64,000 nucleotides of DNA from Tenacibaculum sp. (GTDB taxonomy: Bacteria; Bacteroidota; Bacteroidia; Flavobacteriales; Flavobacteriaceae), in NCBI GenBank assembly GCA_018456245.1, contig JAGYHQ010000003.1, forward strand, positions 1 through 64,000, read 5' to 3'. Each line of letters opens with the position of its first letter. Within the stretch, counting starts at the first letter, position 1. Positions 31,274-41,944 of the stretch are shown here, piece after piece. Below the pieces are notes generated by a model. That model did not search any database and was not told the origin of the DNA. It was given only the letters and a program-made list of their open reading frames with translations. The position numbers and the translations under genes were made by a program.

Positions 31274-32113
31274 ATGGAAAGTATTTATATAGAATACAAT
31301 TTTATAGTAGAGCCAAAAGACCCTGCTACTGAAATTTTAATTGCAGAACTAGGAAATGCAGGATTTGAAAGTTTTGTTGAAAATGATAATGGAGTTACTG
31401 CATACATTCAAAAAAATGAATGGTATGAAGATATTCTATCAGATATTTATATTTTATCTTCTGATGAATTTTTAATAAAATATGAGATAAAAGAGATTGA
31501 GCAAACAAATTGGAATAGTGAGTGGGAAAAGAATTTTAAACCAATTCAAGTTGATGATTTAGTTAGTGTTAGGGCTCCTTTTCACGAAAAACCAAATTTA
31601 AAATATGATATTGTTATTGAGCCAAAAATGAGTTTTGGAACGGGGCATCATGAAACTACTCATATGATGTTACAACATTTAATTGATTTAGATATTGAAA
31701 ACAAAAAAGTTCTTGATATGGGATGCGGAACAGGAATTTTAGCAATTTTCGCTGAAATGAAAGGAGCAAAACCTATTGATGCTATTGATATTGATAATTG
31801 GTGCTATGTAAATTCAATTGAAAATGTAGAGCGAAATAATTGTAATAATATTTCAGTTTTTGAGGGTGATGCATCTCTGTTAAATGGTAAAAATTATGAT
31901 ATAATTATTGCAAATATTAACAGAAATATATTGTTAAATGATATTAAAAAATATTCAAAATGTTTATCAAAGGGAGGTGTTTTACTTTTAAGTGGGTTCT
32001 ATAAAGAAGATATTTCAATAATTGATGAAGAGGCAATGAAATACGATTTATTGTTAGAAAAAACTATTGAACGAAATAATTGGGTAGGGTTACGATATAA
32101 AAAAACACAGTAA
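31274..32113 (+). CDS. prmA: Ribosomal protein L11 methyltransferase
   Basis: EPKMSFGTGHHETTHMM, VLDMGCGTGILAIFA, IIANINRNILL. Confidence 0.93.
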   Translation: MESIYIEYNFIVEPKDPATEILIAELGNAGFESFVENDNGVTAYIQKNEWYEDILSDIYILSSDEFLIKYEIKEIEQTNWNSEWEKNFKPIQVDDLVSVRAPFHEKPNLKYDIVIEPKMSFGTGHHETTHMMLQHLIDLDIENKKVLDMGCGTGILAIFAEMKGAKPIDAIDIDNWCYVNSIENVERNNCNNISVFEGDASLLNGKNYDIIIANINRNILLNDIKKYSKCLSKGGVLLLSGFYKEDISIIDEEAMKYDLLLEKTIERNNWVGLRYKKTQ

Positions 32114-33384
32114 TGTCAAAATTAATATCAGGATTTTCAAAACTTACGAAAGAGGAAAAAATAAATTGGTTAGCAGAAAATTATTTTAATAACCAAGAGG
32201 AAACTATAAAAATCATTAAAAAATATTGGCATTCTAATGCTAAATTACAGCAACTTCATGATGATTTTATAGAAAATACCATTACAAATTTTTATCTGCC
32301 TTATGGTATTGCTCCAAACTTTGTAATTAATAATAAGGAATACGTTATTCCTATGGTTATTGAAGAAAGTTCTGTGGTTGCATCAGCATCAAAAGTTGCT
32401 AAATTTTGGAGTACGAGAGGAGGATTTAAAACTAAGGTAATTTCTACTACAAAAACAGGTCAAATTCATTTTATATATAAGGGTAATTTTTCTGATTTAG
32501 AAGATTATTTCAATTCAAAAAAAGATGATTTTAAAACAGCAACATCAAGCATTACCAAAAATATGGAAAAGCGTGGTGGAGGTATTTTAAATATAGAATT
32601 GGTTGATAAAACATTAAGTTTAGAAAACTATTATCAAATTAACGTTACGTTTGACACCAAAGACTCAATGGGGGCAAACTTCATAAACTCTTGTTTAGAA
32701 GCCATTGCAAATTCCTTTAGAAAAGATGATATTGATATTATAATGAGTATCCTGTCAAATTACATTCCTCAATGTTTAGTAAGGGCAGAGGTAAGCTGTA
32801 AAATTGAAGATTTAGGAGGGGAAGATCCATATAAATTTGCCAAAAAATTTGAACAAGCAGTTAAAATTGCAGAAATAGAGCCATATAGGGCAGTTACTCA
32901 TAATAAAGGTATTATGAACGGAATTGATGCAGTTGTATTAGCCACAGGTAATGATTTTAGGGCTATTGAGGCAGGCGTTCACGCATATGCATCAAAAAAC
33001 GGAAAATACACAAGTTTATCACATTGTGAAGTTGTAGATGATAATTTTAAATTTTGGATAGAACTTCCTTTAGCAGTAGGAACAGTTGGTGGGCTAACTA
33101 AGTTACACCCAATGGCGAAATTATCGTTAGAATTATTACAGCAACCGTCAGCAAAGGAATTAATGGAGATTATGGCAACGGCAGGTTTAGCTCAAAATTT
33201 TGGTGCTTTAAGTGCTTTAACAACCAAAGGAATTCAATATGGGCATATGAAAATGCACTTAAATAATATTTTAAATCAGTTAAACGCTACTGATGAGGAA
33301 AAAGAAGTAATTTCAAAATATTTTGAAAATAAAACAGTTACACATAGTGCTGTACTTAATAAATTTAACGAATTACGAAAATAA
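32113..33384 (+). CDS. mvaA: Hydroxymethylglutaryl-CoA reductase, degradative-type (class II)
   Basis: IPMVIEESSVVASASKVAKFW, DSMGANFINSCLE, LPLAVGTVGGLTKLHP. Confidence 0.92.
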   Translation: MSKLISGFSKLTKEEKINWLAENYFNNQEETIKIIKKYWHSNAKLQQLHDDFIENTITNFYLPYGIAPNFVINNKEYVIPMVIEESSVVASASKVAKFWSTRGGFKTKVISTTKTGQIHFIYKGNFSDLEDYFNSKKDDFKTATSSITKNMEKRGGGILNIELVDKTLSLENYYQINVTFDTKDSMGANFINSCLEAIANSFRKDDIDIIMSILSNYIPQCLVRAEVSCKIEDLGGEDPYKFAKKFEQAVKIAEIEPYRAVTHNKGIMNGIDAVVLATGNDFRAIEAGVHAYASKNGKYTSLSHCEVVDDNFKFWIELPLAVGTVGGLTKLHPMAKLSLELLQQPSAKELMEIMATAGLAQNFGALSALTTKGIQYGHMKMHLNNILNQLNATDEEKEVISKYFENKTVTHSAVLNKFNELRK

Positions 33385-33423
33385 ATTCTAATCAAACCTC
33401 ACAGGTTTATGAATTCAAAATAA

Positions 33424-34353
33424 ATGAACTTTTACAGCAATGGAAAATTATTATTAACAGGCGAATATCTTGTTTTAGATGGAGCAAAATCTTTAGCAAT
33501 TCCTACAAAATTTGGGCAAGATTTGCAATTAGAACCGATACAAGAAAATGAACTTATTTGGGCGAGTTTTACTAACGAAAATATTTGTTGGTTTGAGGCT
33601 CGGTTTAGTTTGCCAAATATCCGTTTGATATCGGCAACGTTTAATTCAAATAATGAGGGAAATAGCGAAATGATTGCTGAAACTTTGCAAAATATTCTTC
33701 AAGAAGCAAGAAGATTAAATCCAAAATTTTTAGATACAAAAAACGGATTTATAGCTAAAACGTATTTAACGTTTCCTCAAAATTGGGGGCTTGGAAGTTC
33801 ATCAACTTTGATAAATAATATTGCGACTTGGGCAGAAGTCAATCCGTTTACATTACTTTGGAATAGTTTTTCGGGCAGTGGTTACGATATTGCTTGTGCA
33901 AAAGAAAATACGGCTATTTTTTATACGCTTGAAAATAAAAAACCGATTATTGAAAATGTAAATTTTCAACCAAACTATAAAGATGAATTATTTTTTATTC
34001 ATTTAAACAAAAAGCAAAACAGCCGAGAAGGAATTGTCGAATACAAAAAAAACAGAAACAATCTAACCTCTGAAATTAAGCAAGTTTCTGAACTTTCTAA
34101 TGAATTTTATTCAGCAAAAAACATAAATGATTTAGATAAAATTATAACCGAACACGAGCAAATTATAAATTCAATAATTAAGCAAAAACCTGTAAAAATT
34201 AGGTTATTTAATGATTATTTTGGGCAAATAAAAAGTCTTGGTGCTTGGGGTGGCGATTTTATTCTTGCCACAGGAAATGATGACACACCGAGATATTTTA
34301 AAAATAAAGGGTTTGATACTATTTTAAAGTATAACGAAATGATAAAACAATAA
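33424..34353 (+). CDS. GYDIA family GHMP kinase
   Basis: GKLLLTGEYLVLDGAKSLAIPT, WGLGSSSTLINNIA, GSGYDIACA. Confidence 0.9.
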   Translation: MNFYSNGKLLLTGEYLVLDGAKSLAIPTKFGQDLQLEPIQENELIWASFTNENICWFEARFSLPNIRLISATFNSNNEGNSEMIAETLQNILQEARRLNPKFLDTKNGFIAKTYLTFPQNWGLGSSSTLINNIATWAEVNPFTLLWNSFSGSGYDIACAKENTAIFYTLENKKPIIENVNFQPNYKDELFFIHLNKKQNSREGIVEYKKNRNNLTSEIKQVSELSNEFYSAKNINDLDKIITEHEQIINSIIKQKPVKIRLFNDYFGQIKSLGAWGGDFILATGNDDTPRYFKNKGFDTILKYNEMIKQ

Positions 34354-34379
34354 TATTATAAAACACGAATTTAGAAAAT

Positions 34380-35420
34380 ATGAGAATAGAACATGAATTA
34401 AAATTAGGATTTAAAGATGTAATGTTTCGTCCGAAACGCTCTACACTTAAATCTCGTTCAGAAGTTGATTTAGAAAGAGAATTTACTTTCTTACATACAA
34501 AAAAGAAATGGAAAGGTGTTCCTATTATTTCAGCAAATATGGACACTGTCGGGACTTTTGAAATGGCAAATGCTTTGGCAAAAGATAAAATAATAACAGC
34601 AATTCATAAGCACTATTCTATTGAGGAGTGGGACAACTTTTTAAAAGACAAGGATAAAGAATTTTTTCAGTATATCGCGTTAAGTACAGGAACAGGAAAA
34701 GCCGATGAAGAAAAAATTGACATCATATTAAAAAAACACACCAACATAGAATTTATTTGTATTGATGTTGCAAACGGTTATTCGGAGCATTTTGCTAATT
34801 TCGTGAGGAAAATTCGTAAAAAATATCCTGAAAAAATTATCATCGCAGGGAATGTTGTAACGGGCGAAATGGTTGAAGAATTACTTTTATCGGGTGCTGA
34901 TATTGTAAAAGTTGGTATTGGGCCGGGTTCAGTATGTACAACTCGTGTAAAAACTGGGGTTGGTTATCCTCAACTTTCTGCAATTATAGAATGTGCCGAT
35001 GCTGCTCACGGACTTGGCGGACATATTATAGGCGACGGAGGTTGTAAAATCCCCGGTGATGTTTCAAAAGCATTTGGTGGTGGTGCCGATTTTGTAATGC
35101 TTGGTGGTATGCTTGCAGGTCACGATGAAAGTGGTGGCGAAATGGTTGAAGAAAATGGCGAGAAATTCCGTTTATTCTACGGAATGAGTTCAAAAACAGC
35201 AATGGACAAACATTCAGGAGGGGTAGCAGAGTATAGAGCATCGGAAGGAAAAACTGTGAAAGTACCATATAAAGGAGCAGTTGCAGAAACGGTAAAAGAT
35301 ATTTTAGGTGGAGTTCGTTCAACTTGTACTTATATTGGCGCATCTAAATTAAAAGAACTTTCAAAACGAACAACTTTTATCCGTGTGCAAGAACAACATA
35401 ATCAAGTTTTTGGAGATTAA
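34380..35420 (+). CDS. guaC: GMP reductase
   Basis: [74 protein letters not shown]. Confidence 0.95.
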   Translation: MRIEHELKLGFKDVMFRPKRSTLKSRSEVDLEREFTFLHTKKKWKGVPIISANMDTVGTFEMANALAKDKIITAIHKHYSIEEWDNFLKDKDKEFFQYIALSTGTGKADEEKIDIILKKHTNIEFICIDVANGYSEHFANFVRKIRKKYPEKIIIAGNVVTGEMVEELLLSGADIVKVGIGPGSVCTTRVKTGVGYPQLSAIIECADAAHGLGGHIIGDGGCKIPGDVSKAFGGGADFVMLGGMLAGHDESGGEMVEENGEKFRLFYGMSSKTAMDKHSGGVAEYRASEGKTVKVPYKGAVAETVKDILGGVRSTCTYIGASKLKELSKRTTFIRVQEQHNQVFGD

Positions 35421-35447
35421 ATAAATTAACTCTCTTGTCATAAATTT

Positions 35448-36650
35448 ATGGAAAAAGTAATAATAATCGGTGGTGGTGCAAGTGGATTTTTCACAGCAAT
35501 AAACATAAAAGAACAAAACCCAAATTTAGAGGTTGTGATTTTGGAAAAAAGCAAATCTGTTTTGCAAAAAGTCAAAATTTCTGGTGGTGGGCGTTGCAAT
35601 GTAACTCATGCTTGTTTTGAACCGAAAGAACTCGTGAAATTTTACCCACGAGGAGCAAAAGAATTACTAGGAGCATTTCATAAATTTATGACAGGAGATG
35701 TTTTTGAATGGTTTGAAAATAGGGGCGTTCCGTTAAAAATTGAAGAAGACGGGCGAGCATTCCCCGAAAGTAATTCATCACAAACCATTATTGATTGCTT
35801 TTTAAATTTAGCAAAAACACACAATATCATCATTAAAAAAGGGTGTGGAGTAAATGACTTTTATCCGAAAGAAAACAAATGGATTATTGAAACCAAAAAC
35901 GAAACTTTTACTATCGATAAAATCATCGTTGCGTGTGGAAGTAACAAACGAATTTGGGATATTTCAAAAAAATTAAATCATACGATTATTGAGCCTGTTC
36001 CGTCGCTTTTTACATTTAATATTAACGACGAAATTATTAAAGATTTAGGTGGAATTTCAGTGCCAAATGCAACGGTAAAACTTGTAAATACTAAACTTGA
36101 AAATTACGGGGCATTATTAATTACACATTGGGGTTTGAGTGGTCCTGCGGTATTAAAATTATCGGCTTTTGGGGCAAGAATTTTAGCCGAAAAAGATTAT
36201 AATTATGAAGTTGAGGTTAATTGGCTCTCTGTTCCGTTTGAAGAAATATTATTACAACTTAATGATTTAAAGCAAAATAACGCACGTAAAACAATTGGTA
36301 TAAAATCGCCTTTTTCTGAAATTCCAAAACGTTTATGGGAACGAATTGTTATTGCATCAGGAAATAATATTAATGAAAATTGGGCTGATTTAAGTAAAAA
36401 TCAACTACGAAAACTTTGCGAACAACTTACAAAATGCACTTTTAAGGCAAACGGAAAATCAACTTTTAAAGACGAGTTTGTAACCGCTGGCGGAATTGAT
36501 TTAAAAGAAATTAACTTTAAAACCTTTGAAAGTAAACTTCATAAAAACCTATATTTTGTTGGCGAAGTTTTAAATATTGATGCCGTTACAGGTGGTTTTA
36601 ACTTCCAAAATGCTTGGACGAGTGGTTTTATTTGTGCAAAATCACTTTAA
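35448..36650 (+). CDS. NAD(P)/FAD-dependent oxidoreductase, HI0933/BaiN-like flavoprotein
   Basis: IIGGGASGFFTAINI, VKISGGGRCNVTHAC, THWGLSGPAVLKLS, GFNFQNAWTSGFICAKSL. Confidence 0.9.
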   Translation: MEKVIIIGGGASGFFTAINIKEQNPNLEVVILEKSKSVLQKVKISGGGRCNVTHACFEPKELVKFYPRGAKELLGAFHKFMTGDVFEWFENRGVPLKIEEDGRAFPESNSSQTIIDCFLNLAKTHNIIIKKGCGVNDFYPKENKWIIETKNETFTIDKIIVACGSNKRIWDISKKLNHTIIEPVPSLFTFNINDEIIKDLGGISVPNATVKLVNTKLENYGALLITHWGLSGPAVLKLSAFGARILAEKDYNYEVEVNWLSVPFEEILLQLNDLKQNNARKTIGIKSPFSEIPKRLWERIVIASGNNINENWADLSKNQLRKLCEQLTKCTFKANGKSTFKDEFVTAGGIDLKEINFKTFESKLHKNLYFVGEVLNIDAVTGGFNFQNAWTSGFICAKSL

Positions 36651-36709
36651 AAAAATGTAAAATACATAAAGCCAGTGTTTTATATTAATTTATAAATTAG
36701 GATAAGTCG

Positions 36710-36722
36710 TTTTTTTTTTTTT
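36710..36722. repeat. T13 homopolymer tract upstream of a lipoprotein gene
   Basis: 13 consecutive T directly abutting CTTTG, 36 bp before the ATG at 36758. Confidence 0.9.
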
Positions 36723-36757
36723 CTTTGTGAGGTTAACTCAATTAAAATCAAACAAAA

Positions 36758-37627
36758 ATGAAAAAATTATTTTTAGTATTAGTAGCCTCATTATTGGCAT
36801 TTACGTCTTGTAGTAAAGACGATGGAAATAATAATCCTGAAAAAGAAAAAATTAAAAGAAAATTACAGAAAATAATTAGAACATCAAATAGTGGAACTGA
36901 AACTACTATTCTTACTTACGGAGGAAATGGCTTTGTTGAAAAAATTGATATTAATGAAGTAGTTAAACCAGATAAAATGTTTGATGAAGAAGGATATGAA
37001 TATAATACTACTGTTAGATTTAATTATAATTCTAAAAATTATATTAATAAATATGAGTATTTTGTGAAAGAAAATGATGAAGATGATTTTTCAGGTTCAG
37101 CTTTGGTAAATTATGATGATAAAGGTAGGATAACATCTATTAAAGATAATGATAGTGAAGGAACAGATATTCGTATTTATAAATATGATAAAAAAGGTTT
37201 ACTTGTTGAAGTTAAATATGAAGGAACATATGAAGATGAAGGAAAAGAAAAAAATCATGCTTATACAACAACTTATGAGTATGATGTTGAGGGTAATGTT
37301 TCAAAGAAAGTAATAAAATATGATGATCGTGAACTTAGTAGTGACGATGTAGCTACTTATACTTATGACAACAAAATAAATCCTACAAATTCAGTGTTTC
37401 CTAATAATTTTAAGTTAGGGTCATTAGGTGAAGGCATAATTTTAGAGAATTTTTTGAGTAATAATAATATAATTTCTAAAATGAATGGTCGTGGTACAGT
37501 AACAAATTATAAGTATACTTATGTAGATGACTTACCTGAAACTGTAACTTATGAATATTATGGAACTATTAATGGAGTAAAAAAAGTTACAGAAAAAGTT
37601 ACAGAAACGTTATTTTATAACAACTAA
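36758..37627 (+). CDS. Putative lipoprotein, YD-repeat-like (DUF4595-like)
   Basis: MKKLFLVLVASLLAFTSCSKDD lipobox; recurring Y(x)YD units. Confidence 0.75.
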   Translation: MKKLFLVLVASLLAFTSCSKDDGNNNPEKEKIKRKLQKIIRTSNSGTETTILTYGGNGFVEKIDINEVVKPDKMFDEEGYEYNTTVRFNYNSKNYINKYEYFVKENDEDDFSGSALVNYDDKGRITSIKDNDSEGTDIRIYKYDKKGLLVEVKYEGTYEDEGKEKNHAYTTTYEYDVEGNVSKKVIKYDDRELSSDDVATYTYDNKINPTNSVFPNNFKLGSLGEGIILENFLSNNNIISKMNGRGTVTNYKYTYVDDLPETVTYEYYGTINGVKKVTEKVTETLFYNN

Positions 37628-37657
37628 ATAAATACTTTTAAAAAGTAGTTTACAATT

Positions 37658-37703
37658 ATATAGTGGTTTTGTATGAGTTTTAATTTATACAAAACCACTA
37701 TAT
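37658..37703 (+). terminator. Long intrinsic hairpin/terminator
   Basis: 17-bp perfect arms ATATAGTGGTTTTGTAT / ATACAAAACCACTATAT. Confidence 0.7.
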
Positions 37704-37722
37704 TTGTTTAAAATTTTAAGTA

Positions 37723-38802
37723 TTGGAAACATCAGAGTTTATTTTTATAGGAGTAAAAGATTTAATTGACAAAGCAAAATTTACTTGGAAAACACCAAGT
37801 AATATTGCATTGGTAAAATATTGGGGTAAAACTAATCCGCAAATTCCTAAAAACGCATCAATTAGTTTTACATTAAATAATTGCCACACTACTACAACTA
37901 TGGAGTTTGAAAAATCATCATCAAACAAAATAGATTTTGAGTTATATTTTGAAGGGCAAAAGAAAGATGAATTTAAACCAAAAATTAAAGAGTTTTTCAA
38001 TCGTATATTAAAATATTGTTCATATTTAACTGATTATAAAATAATTATAAATTCTAAAAATTCATTTCCGCATAGTAGTGGAATTGCATCATCAGCAAGT
38101 GGAATGAGTGCAATTGCAATGTGTTTAATGAGTTTGGAAAGGGAATTAAATCCGTCAATTACTAACGAGTTTTTTAATAAAAAAGCATCATTTTTGGCTC
38201 GTTTAGGGTCGGGTAGTGCAAGTAGAAGTATTGAGGGAGATGTAGTTGTTTGGGGAAGTCATTCAAAAATTGAAAAATCATCAAACTTATACGGAATCAA
38301 ATTTCCTTATAAAATTCACTCTGCTTTTAAAGATTATCAAGATACTATTTTGTTGGTAGATAAAGGCGAAAAACAAGTATCAAGTACCGTTGGGCATAAT
38401 TTAATGCATAACCACCCATATGCTGAACAACGTTTTAAACAAGCTAATGAAAACGTTTTAAAACTGTCTGAAATTCTGCAAAATGGCAATATAAAAGAGT
38501 TCATTAATTTAGTTGAAAGTGAGGCTTTAACACTTCACGCAATGATGTTAACGAGTAATCCTTATTTTATTTTAATGAAACCCAACACATTGCAAATCAT
38601 CAATAAAATTTGGGAATATAGAGCCAAAAACAATAGTAATGTTTGTTTTACTTTAGATGCTGGTGCAAATGTTCATTTATTATATCCGTTAAAAGAAAAA
38701 AAACAGATTGAGGTTTTTATAAAAAATGAATTAGCTGATTTTTGTGATAAGGGGCAAAATATTTGTGATAATTTAGGATTTGGTGCAAAAGAAATAATTT
38801 AA
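37723..38802 (+). CDS. mvaD: Diphosphomevalonate decarboxylase
   Basis: TPSNIALVKYWGKTNPQIPKNASISFTL, HSSGIASSASGMSAIA, GSGSASRSIEGDVVVWG. Confidence 0.93.
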   Translation: METSEFIFIGVKDLIDKAKFTWKTPSNIALVKYWGKTNPQIPKNASISFTLNNCHTTTTMEFEKSSSNKIDFELYFEGQKKDEFKPKIKEFFNRILKYCSYLTDYKIIINSKNSFPHSSGIASSASGMSAIAMCLMSLERELNPSITNEFFNKKASFLARLGSGSASRSIEGDVVVWGSHSKIEKSSNLYGIKFPYKIHSAFKDYQDTILLVDKGEKQVSSTVGHNLMHNHPYAEQRFKQANENVLKLSEILQNGNIKEFINLVESEALTLHAMMLTSNPYFILMKPNTLQIINKIWEYRAKNNSNVCFTLDAGANVHLLYPLKEKKQIEVFIKNELADFCDKGQNICDNLGFGAKEII

Positions 38803-38905
38803 CCATAAATTTAGTAAAATTTGTGGTTTACGTTTAAAAGTTGTTTATAACTTTCTTAAAATCAAAGAAAAATTGTATCTTTGCGAGCTTAAAATCACCA
38901 AATTA

Positions 38906-39832
38906 ATGAAAGGACCTTTATTTTACGCTAAGATTTTACTTTTCGGAGAATACGGAATTATTAAAGATTCCAAAGGTTTGGCTATTCCTTTTAATTCTTA
39001 CAAAGGAGCATTAAAATCATCTAAAAATTTAGAGGGAAATGCTAAAAAATCAAACGAAAGTTTGTTGGGGTTTTATAATTATTTATCAAATTTAAAAACC
39101 GATTTAGTGTCTTTTGATTTAGAGAGCTTAAAAGAAGATATTAATGAAGGTTTGTATTTTGATTCTTCAATTCCACAAGGTTACGGAGTAGGAAGTTCAG
39201 GGGCATTAGTTGCTTCAATCTATGATAAATATGCAATAAATAAAATTACTGTTTTAGAGAATTTAACGAGAGATAAATTACTAAAACTAAAAAATATTTT
39301 TTCTGTGATGGAATCATTTTTTCACGGAAAAAGTTCAGGGTTAGACCCTTTAAATTCATATTTAAGTTTACCAATTTTAATTAATTCAAAAGATAATTTA
39401 GAGCCTGCTGGTATTCCGTCACAAAAAGAGGGAAAAGGGGCAGTGTTTTTATTAGATTCTGAACAAATAGGAGAAACAGAGCCAATGGTAAATATTTTTA
39501 TGAATAAAATGAAAAATGAAGGTTTCCGTAAAATGATAAGTGAGGAATTCGCCACTTATACTGATGCCTGTATTGATGACTTTTTAAAAGGAGATGTAAA
39601 ATCATTATTTGGTAATGTAAAGCAATTATCAAAATTAGTTTTACATAATTTTAAACCTATGATTCCTAATACTTTTCATAAGGTATGGGAAGACGGTATT
39701 CAAACTAATGATTATTACCTAAAACTTTGTGGATCAGGTGGTGGAGGTTATATTTTAGGTTTTACAGAAGATTATGAAAAGGCTAAAAAAAGTTTAGAGA
39801 ATTACAAATTAGAATTGGTTTATAATTTTTAA
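38906..39832 (+). CDS. Mevalonate kinase (GHMP kinase)
   Basis: YAKILLFGEYGIIKDSKGLAIPF, SSIPQGYGVGSSGALVAS, FHGKSSGLDPLNSYL; start moved to ATG 38906 (MKGPLFYAK). Confidence 0.85.
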   Translation: MKGPLFYAKILLFGEYGIIKDSKGLAIPFNSYKGALKSSKNLEGNAKKSNESLLGFYNYLSNLKTDLVSFDLESLKEDINEGLYFDSSIPQGYGVGSSGALVASIYDKYAINKITVLENLTRDKLLKLKNIFSVMESFFHGKSSGLDPLNSYLSLPILINSKDNLEPAGIPSQKEGKGAVFLLDSEQIGETEPMVNIFMNKMKNEGFRKMISEEFATYTDACIDDFLKGDVKSLFGNVKQLSKLVLHNFKPMIPNTFHKVWEDGIQTNDYYLKLCGSGGGGYILGFTEDYEKAKKSLENYKLELVYNF

Positions 39833-39849
39833 TCAAGCATTTTTTTGCT

Positions 39850-40761
39850 ATGGACAAAATATTAGCAAAAAAAGTATTTAGTTTACTATCTGTAATACGA
39901 GGTTATAACATTGCTGTTCTTGTTGTTGCGTTGTATTTGTCGTCTCTTTTCGTTTTTTCTGAAACACAATCTATCAAAGAAATTTTATTTGATTATAAAT
40001 TGCATTGCCTTGTTATAGCTACAGTTTGTGTTATTGCAGGGGGATATATCATTAATAATTTTTATGATAATAAAATAGATAAAATAAACCGACCAATAAA
40101 ATCTTATTTAGATAATTACATAAGGCAGGAAACAAGGCTTAGTATATATTTTTTATTAAATTTTTTAGGGTTTGTATCTGGTTCTTTGGTTTCGTGGAGG
40201 GCATCATTGTTTTTTGCAACCTATATATTTGGTATTTGGTTTTATTCCCATAAATTAAAACGATATCCTATTTTAGGATTAATTTCAGTAACCACACTTA
40301 CTGTTTTACCTTTTTTTGTAATTTTTATTTATTATAAGAATTTTTCTACTGTAATTTTAATGTATGCTTTTTTCGTATTCTTTTTAATTATGGCAAGAGA
40401 ATTAGTGAAGGATTTAGAAAATATAAAAGGTGCAATAGCAGGTAATTATGATACATTTCCTGTGGTTTACGGTGAAAAAACAACAAAATTTCTTATAGTT
40501 TTTTTATTGTTTTTGGCATTAATTCCTATCTATGTTTTGTTTACTTGTTCTGGCTTTAATTTTATGAAATATTATTTTTACATTTTTGCTATCACTACTG
40601 TTTTTGTAGCTTTTTATCTTAAAAAATCTATAACAATTAATCATTATTTATTGGTACATAACATTTTAAAAATTTTATTGTTAATATGGGTGTTTTGTTT
40701 AATTTTCATAAATAAATCTTTAATTTTTGATAGAATAATTAAAATGTTGAGTTATACGTAA
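39850..40761 (+). CDS. UbiA-type prenyltransferase (geranylgeranylglycerol-phosphate geranylgeranyltransferase-like)
   Basis: NNFYDNKIDKINRP and RELVKDLENIKGAIAGNYDTFPVVYG Asp-rich motifs; multi-TM. Confidence 0.88.
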   Translation: MDKILAKKVFSLLSVIRGYNIAVLVVALYLSSLFVFSETQSIKEILFDYKLHCLVIATVCVIAGGYIINNFYDNKIDKINRPIKSYLDNYIRQETRLSIYFLLNFLGFVSGSLVSWRASLFFATYIFGIWFYSHKLKRYPILGLISVTTLTVLPFFVIFIYYKNFSTVILMYAFFVFFLIMARELVKDLENIKGAIAGNYDTFPVVYGEKTTKFLIVFLLFLALIPIYVLFTCSGFNFMKYYFYIFAITTVFVAFYLKKSITINHYLLVHNILKILLLIWVFCLIFINKSLIFDRIIKMLSYT

Positions 40762-40836
40762 TTGTATAAATTAAAATAGTAGAATTAATATTTAATTATA
40801 AAATAATTAATGTAATTTTGCGCACTTATTAAAATA

Positions 40837-41676
40837 ATGAATATGCAAAAAAATAACTCGTCGAGAGGACGACAAACTGGTAAGAACAGTAATCCTCAAA
40901 GTAAATTTAAGAAAGATTATAAAAAATCAAGGACTACTACAAAACCTAAATCAGTAAAATCAGAAGATGATGGTGTTAGGCTAAATAAATTTATTTCTAA
41001 TTCAGGTATTTGTTCTCGCCGTGAAGCTGATACATATATAGAACATGGAAGCGTTACAGTAAACGGTAAATTAGTTACTGAAATGGGTTATAAAGTAAAA
41101 CCTAATGATGAAGTTCGTTTTGATGGCTCGTTAATATCTTTAGAGCAAAAACGTTACATTTTACTAAATAAGCCAAAAAATTACATTACAACTATGGAAG
41201 ATGATAGGGGTAGAAAAACAGTAATGGAATTAATAGAACACGCAACAAAAGAACGAATTTACCCTGTTGGAAGATTAGACAGAAACACAACAGGATTATT
41301 ACTTTTTACTAACGATGGTGAGTTAGCTAAAAAATTAACGCATCCAAAACATAATGTTCGTAAATTATATCACGCTTCGTTAGATAAAAAACTATCAATG
41401 TCTGATTTAGATAAATTGAGAGGAGATGTAATTATTGAGGGGAGAAAAGTATTTATTGATGCCGTTTCATACGTAGCAGGAGAGAAAAAAACGGAAGTTG
41501 GTATAGAAATACATTCAGGAAGAAATAGAATTGTTCGTAAAATATTTGAACATTTTGGTTATACTGTTACAAAATTAGACCGTGTTGTTTTTGCAGGGTT
41601 AACAAAGAAAAATTTACCACGTGGTAGGTGGAGAGAGTTAACAAATCAAGAAATTAATAATTTACATATGATGTAA
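40837..41676 (+). CDS. RluB-type pseudouridine synthase (S4 domain)
   Basis: RLNKFISNSGICSRREADTYIEHGSVTVNG, YPVGRLDRNTTGLLLFTNDG. Confidence 0.93.
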   Translation: MNMQKNNSSRGRQTGKNSNPQSKFKKDYKKSRTTTKPKSVKSEDDGVRLNKFISNSGICSRREADTYIEHGSVTVNGKLVTEMGYKVKPNDEVRFDGSLISLEQKRYILLNKPKNYITTMEDDRGRKTVMELIEHATKERIYPVGRLDRNTTGLLLFTNDGELAKKLTHPKHNVRKLYHASLDKKLSMSDLDKLRGDVIIEGRKVFIDAVSYVAGEKKTEVGIEIHSGRNRIVRKIFEHFGYTVTKLDRVVFAGLTKKNLPRGRWRELTNQEINNLHMM

Positions 41677-41704
41677 TATTAGTAAATTTTATAAAAAAAT
41701 AAAA

Positions 41705-41944
41705 ATGAAATTTAACAAAGATATAGTAGGTTGGGCAGGAGTAATATGTTTATTATTTGCTTATTATGGTTTAACGGTACAAGAGTTGTTTACATCAAAA
41801 AGTTTGGAATATAATGTAATTAATTTAGCTGGTGGGGTTTGTTTGGCTTGGAGAGTTTGGCAAGATAGGAATGTTCCTAATTTTATATTTGAACTTGTAT
41901 TTGTAGCAATAGCATTATTTAATTTATTTAAATTTTTTGTATGA
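41705..41944 (+). CDS. Small membrane protein (CBU_0592-like)
   Basis: 79 aa, predicted TM, GWAGVICLLFAYYGLTVQ..NLAGGVCLAWRVWQDRNVPNFIFE. Confidence 0.7.
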   Translation: MKFNKDIVGWAGVICLLFAYYGLTVQELFTSKSLEYNVINLAGGVCLAWRVWQDRNVPNFIFELVFVAIALFNLFKFFV

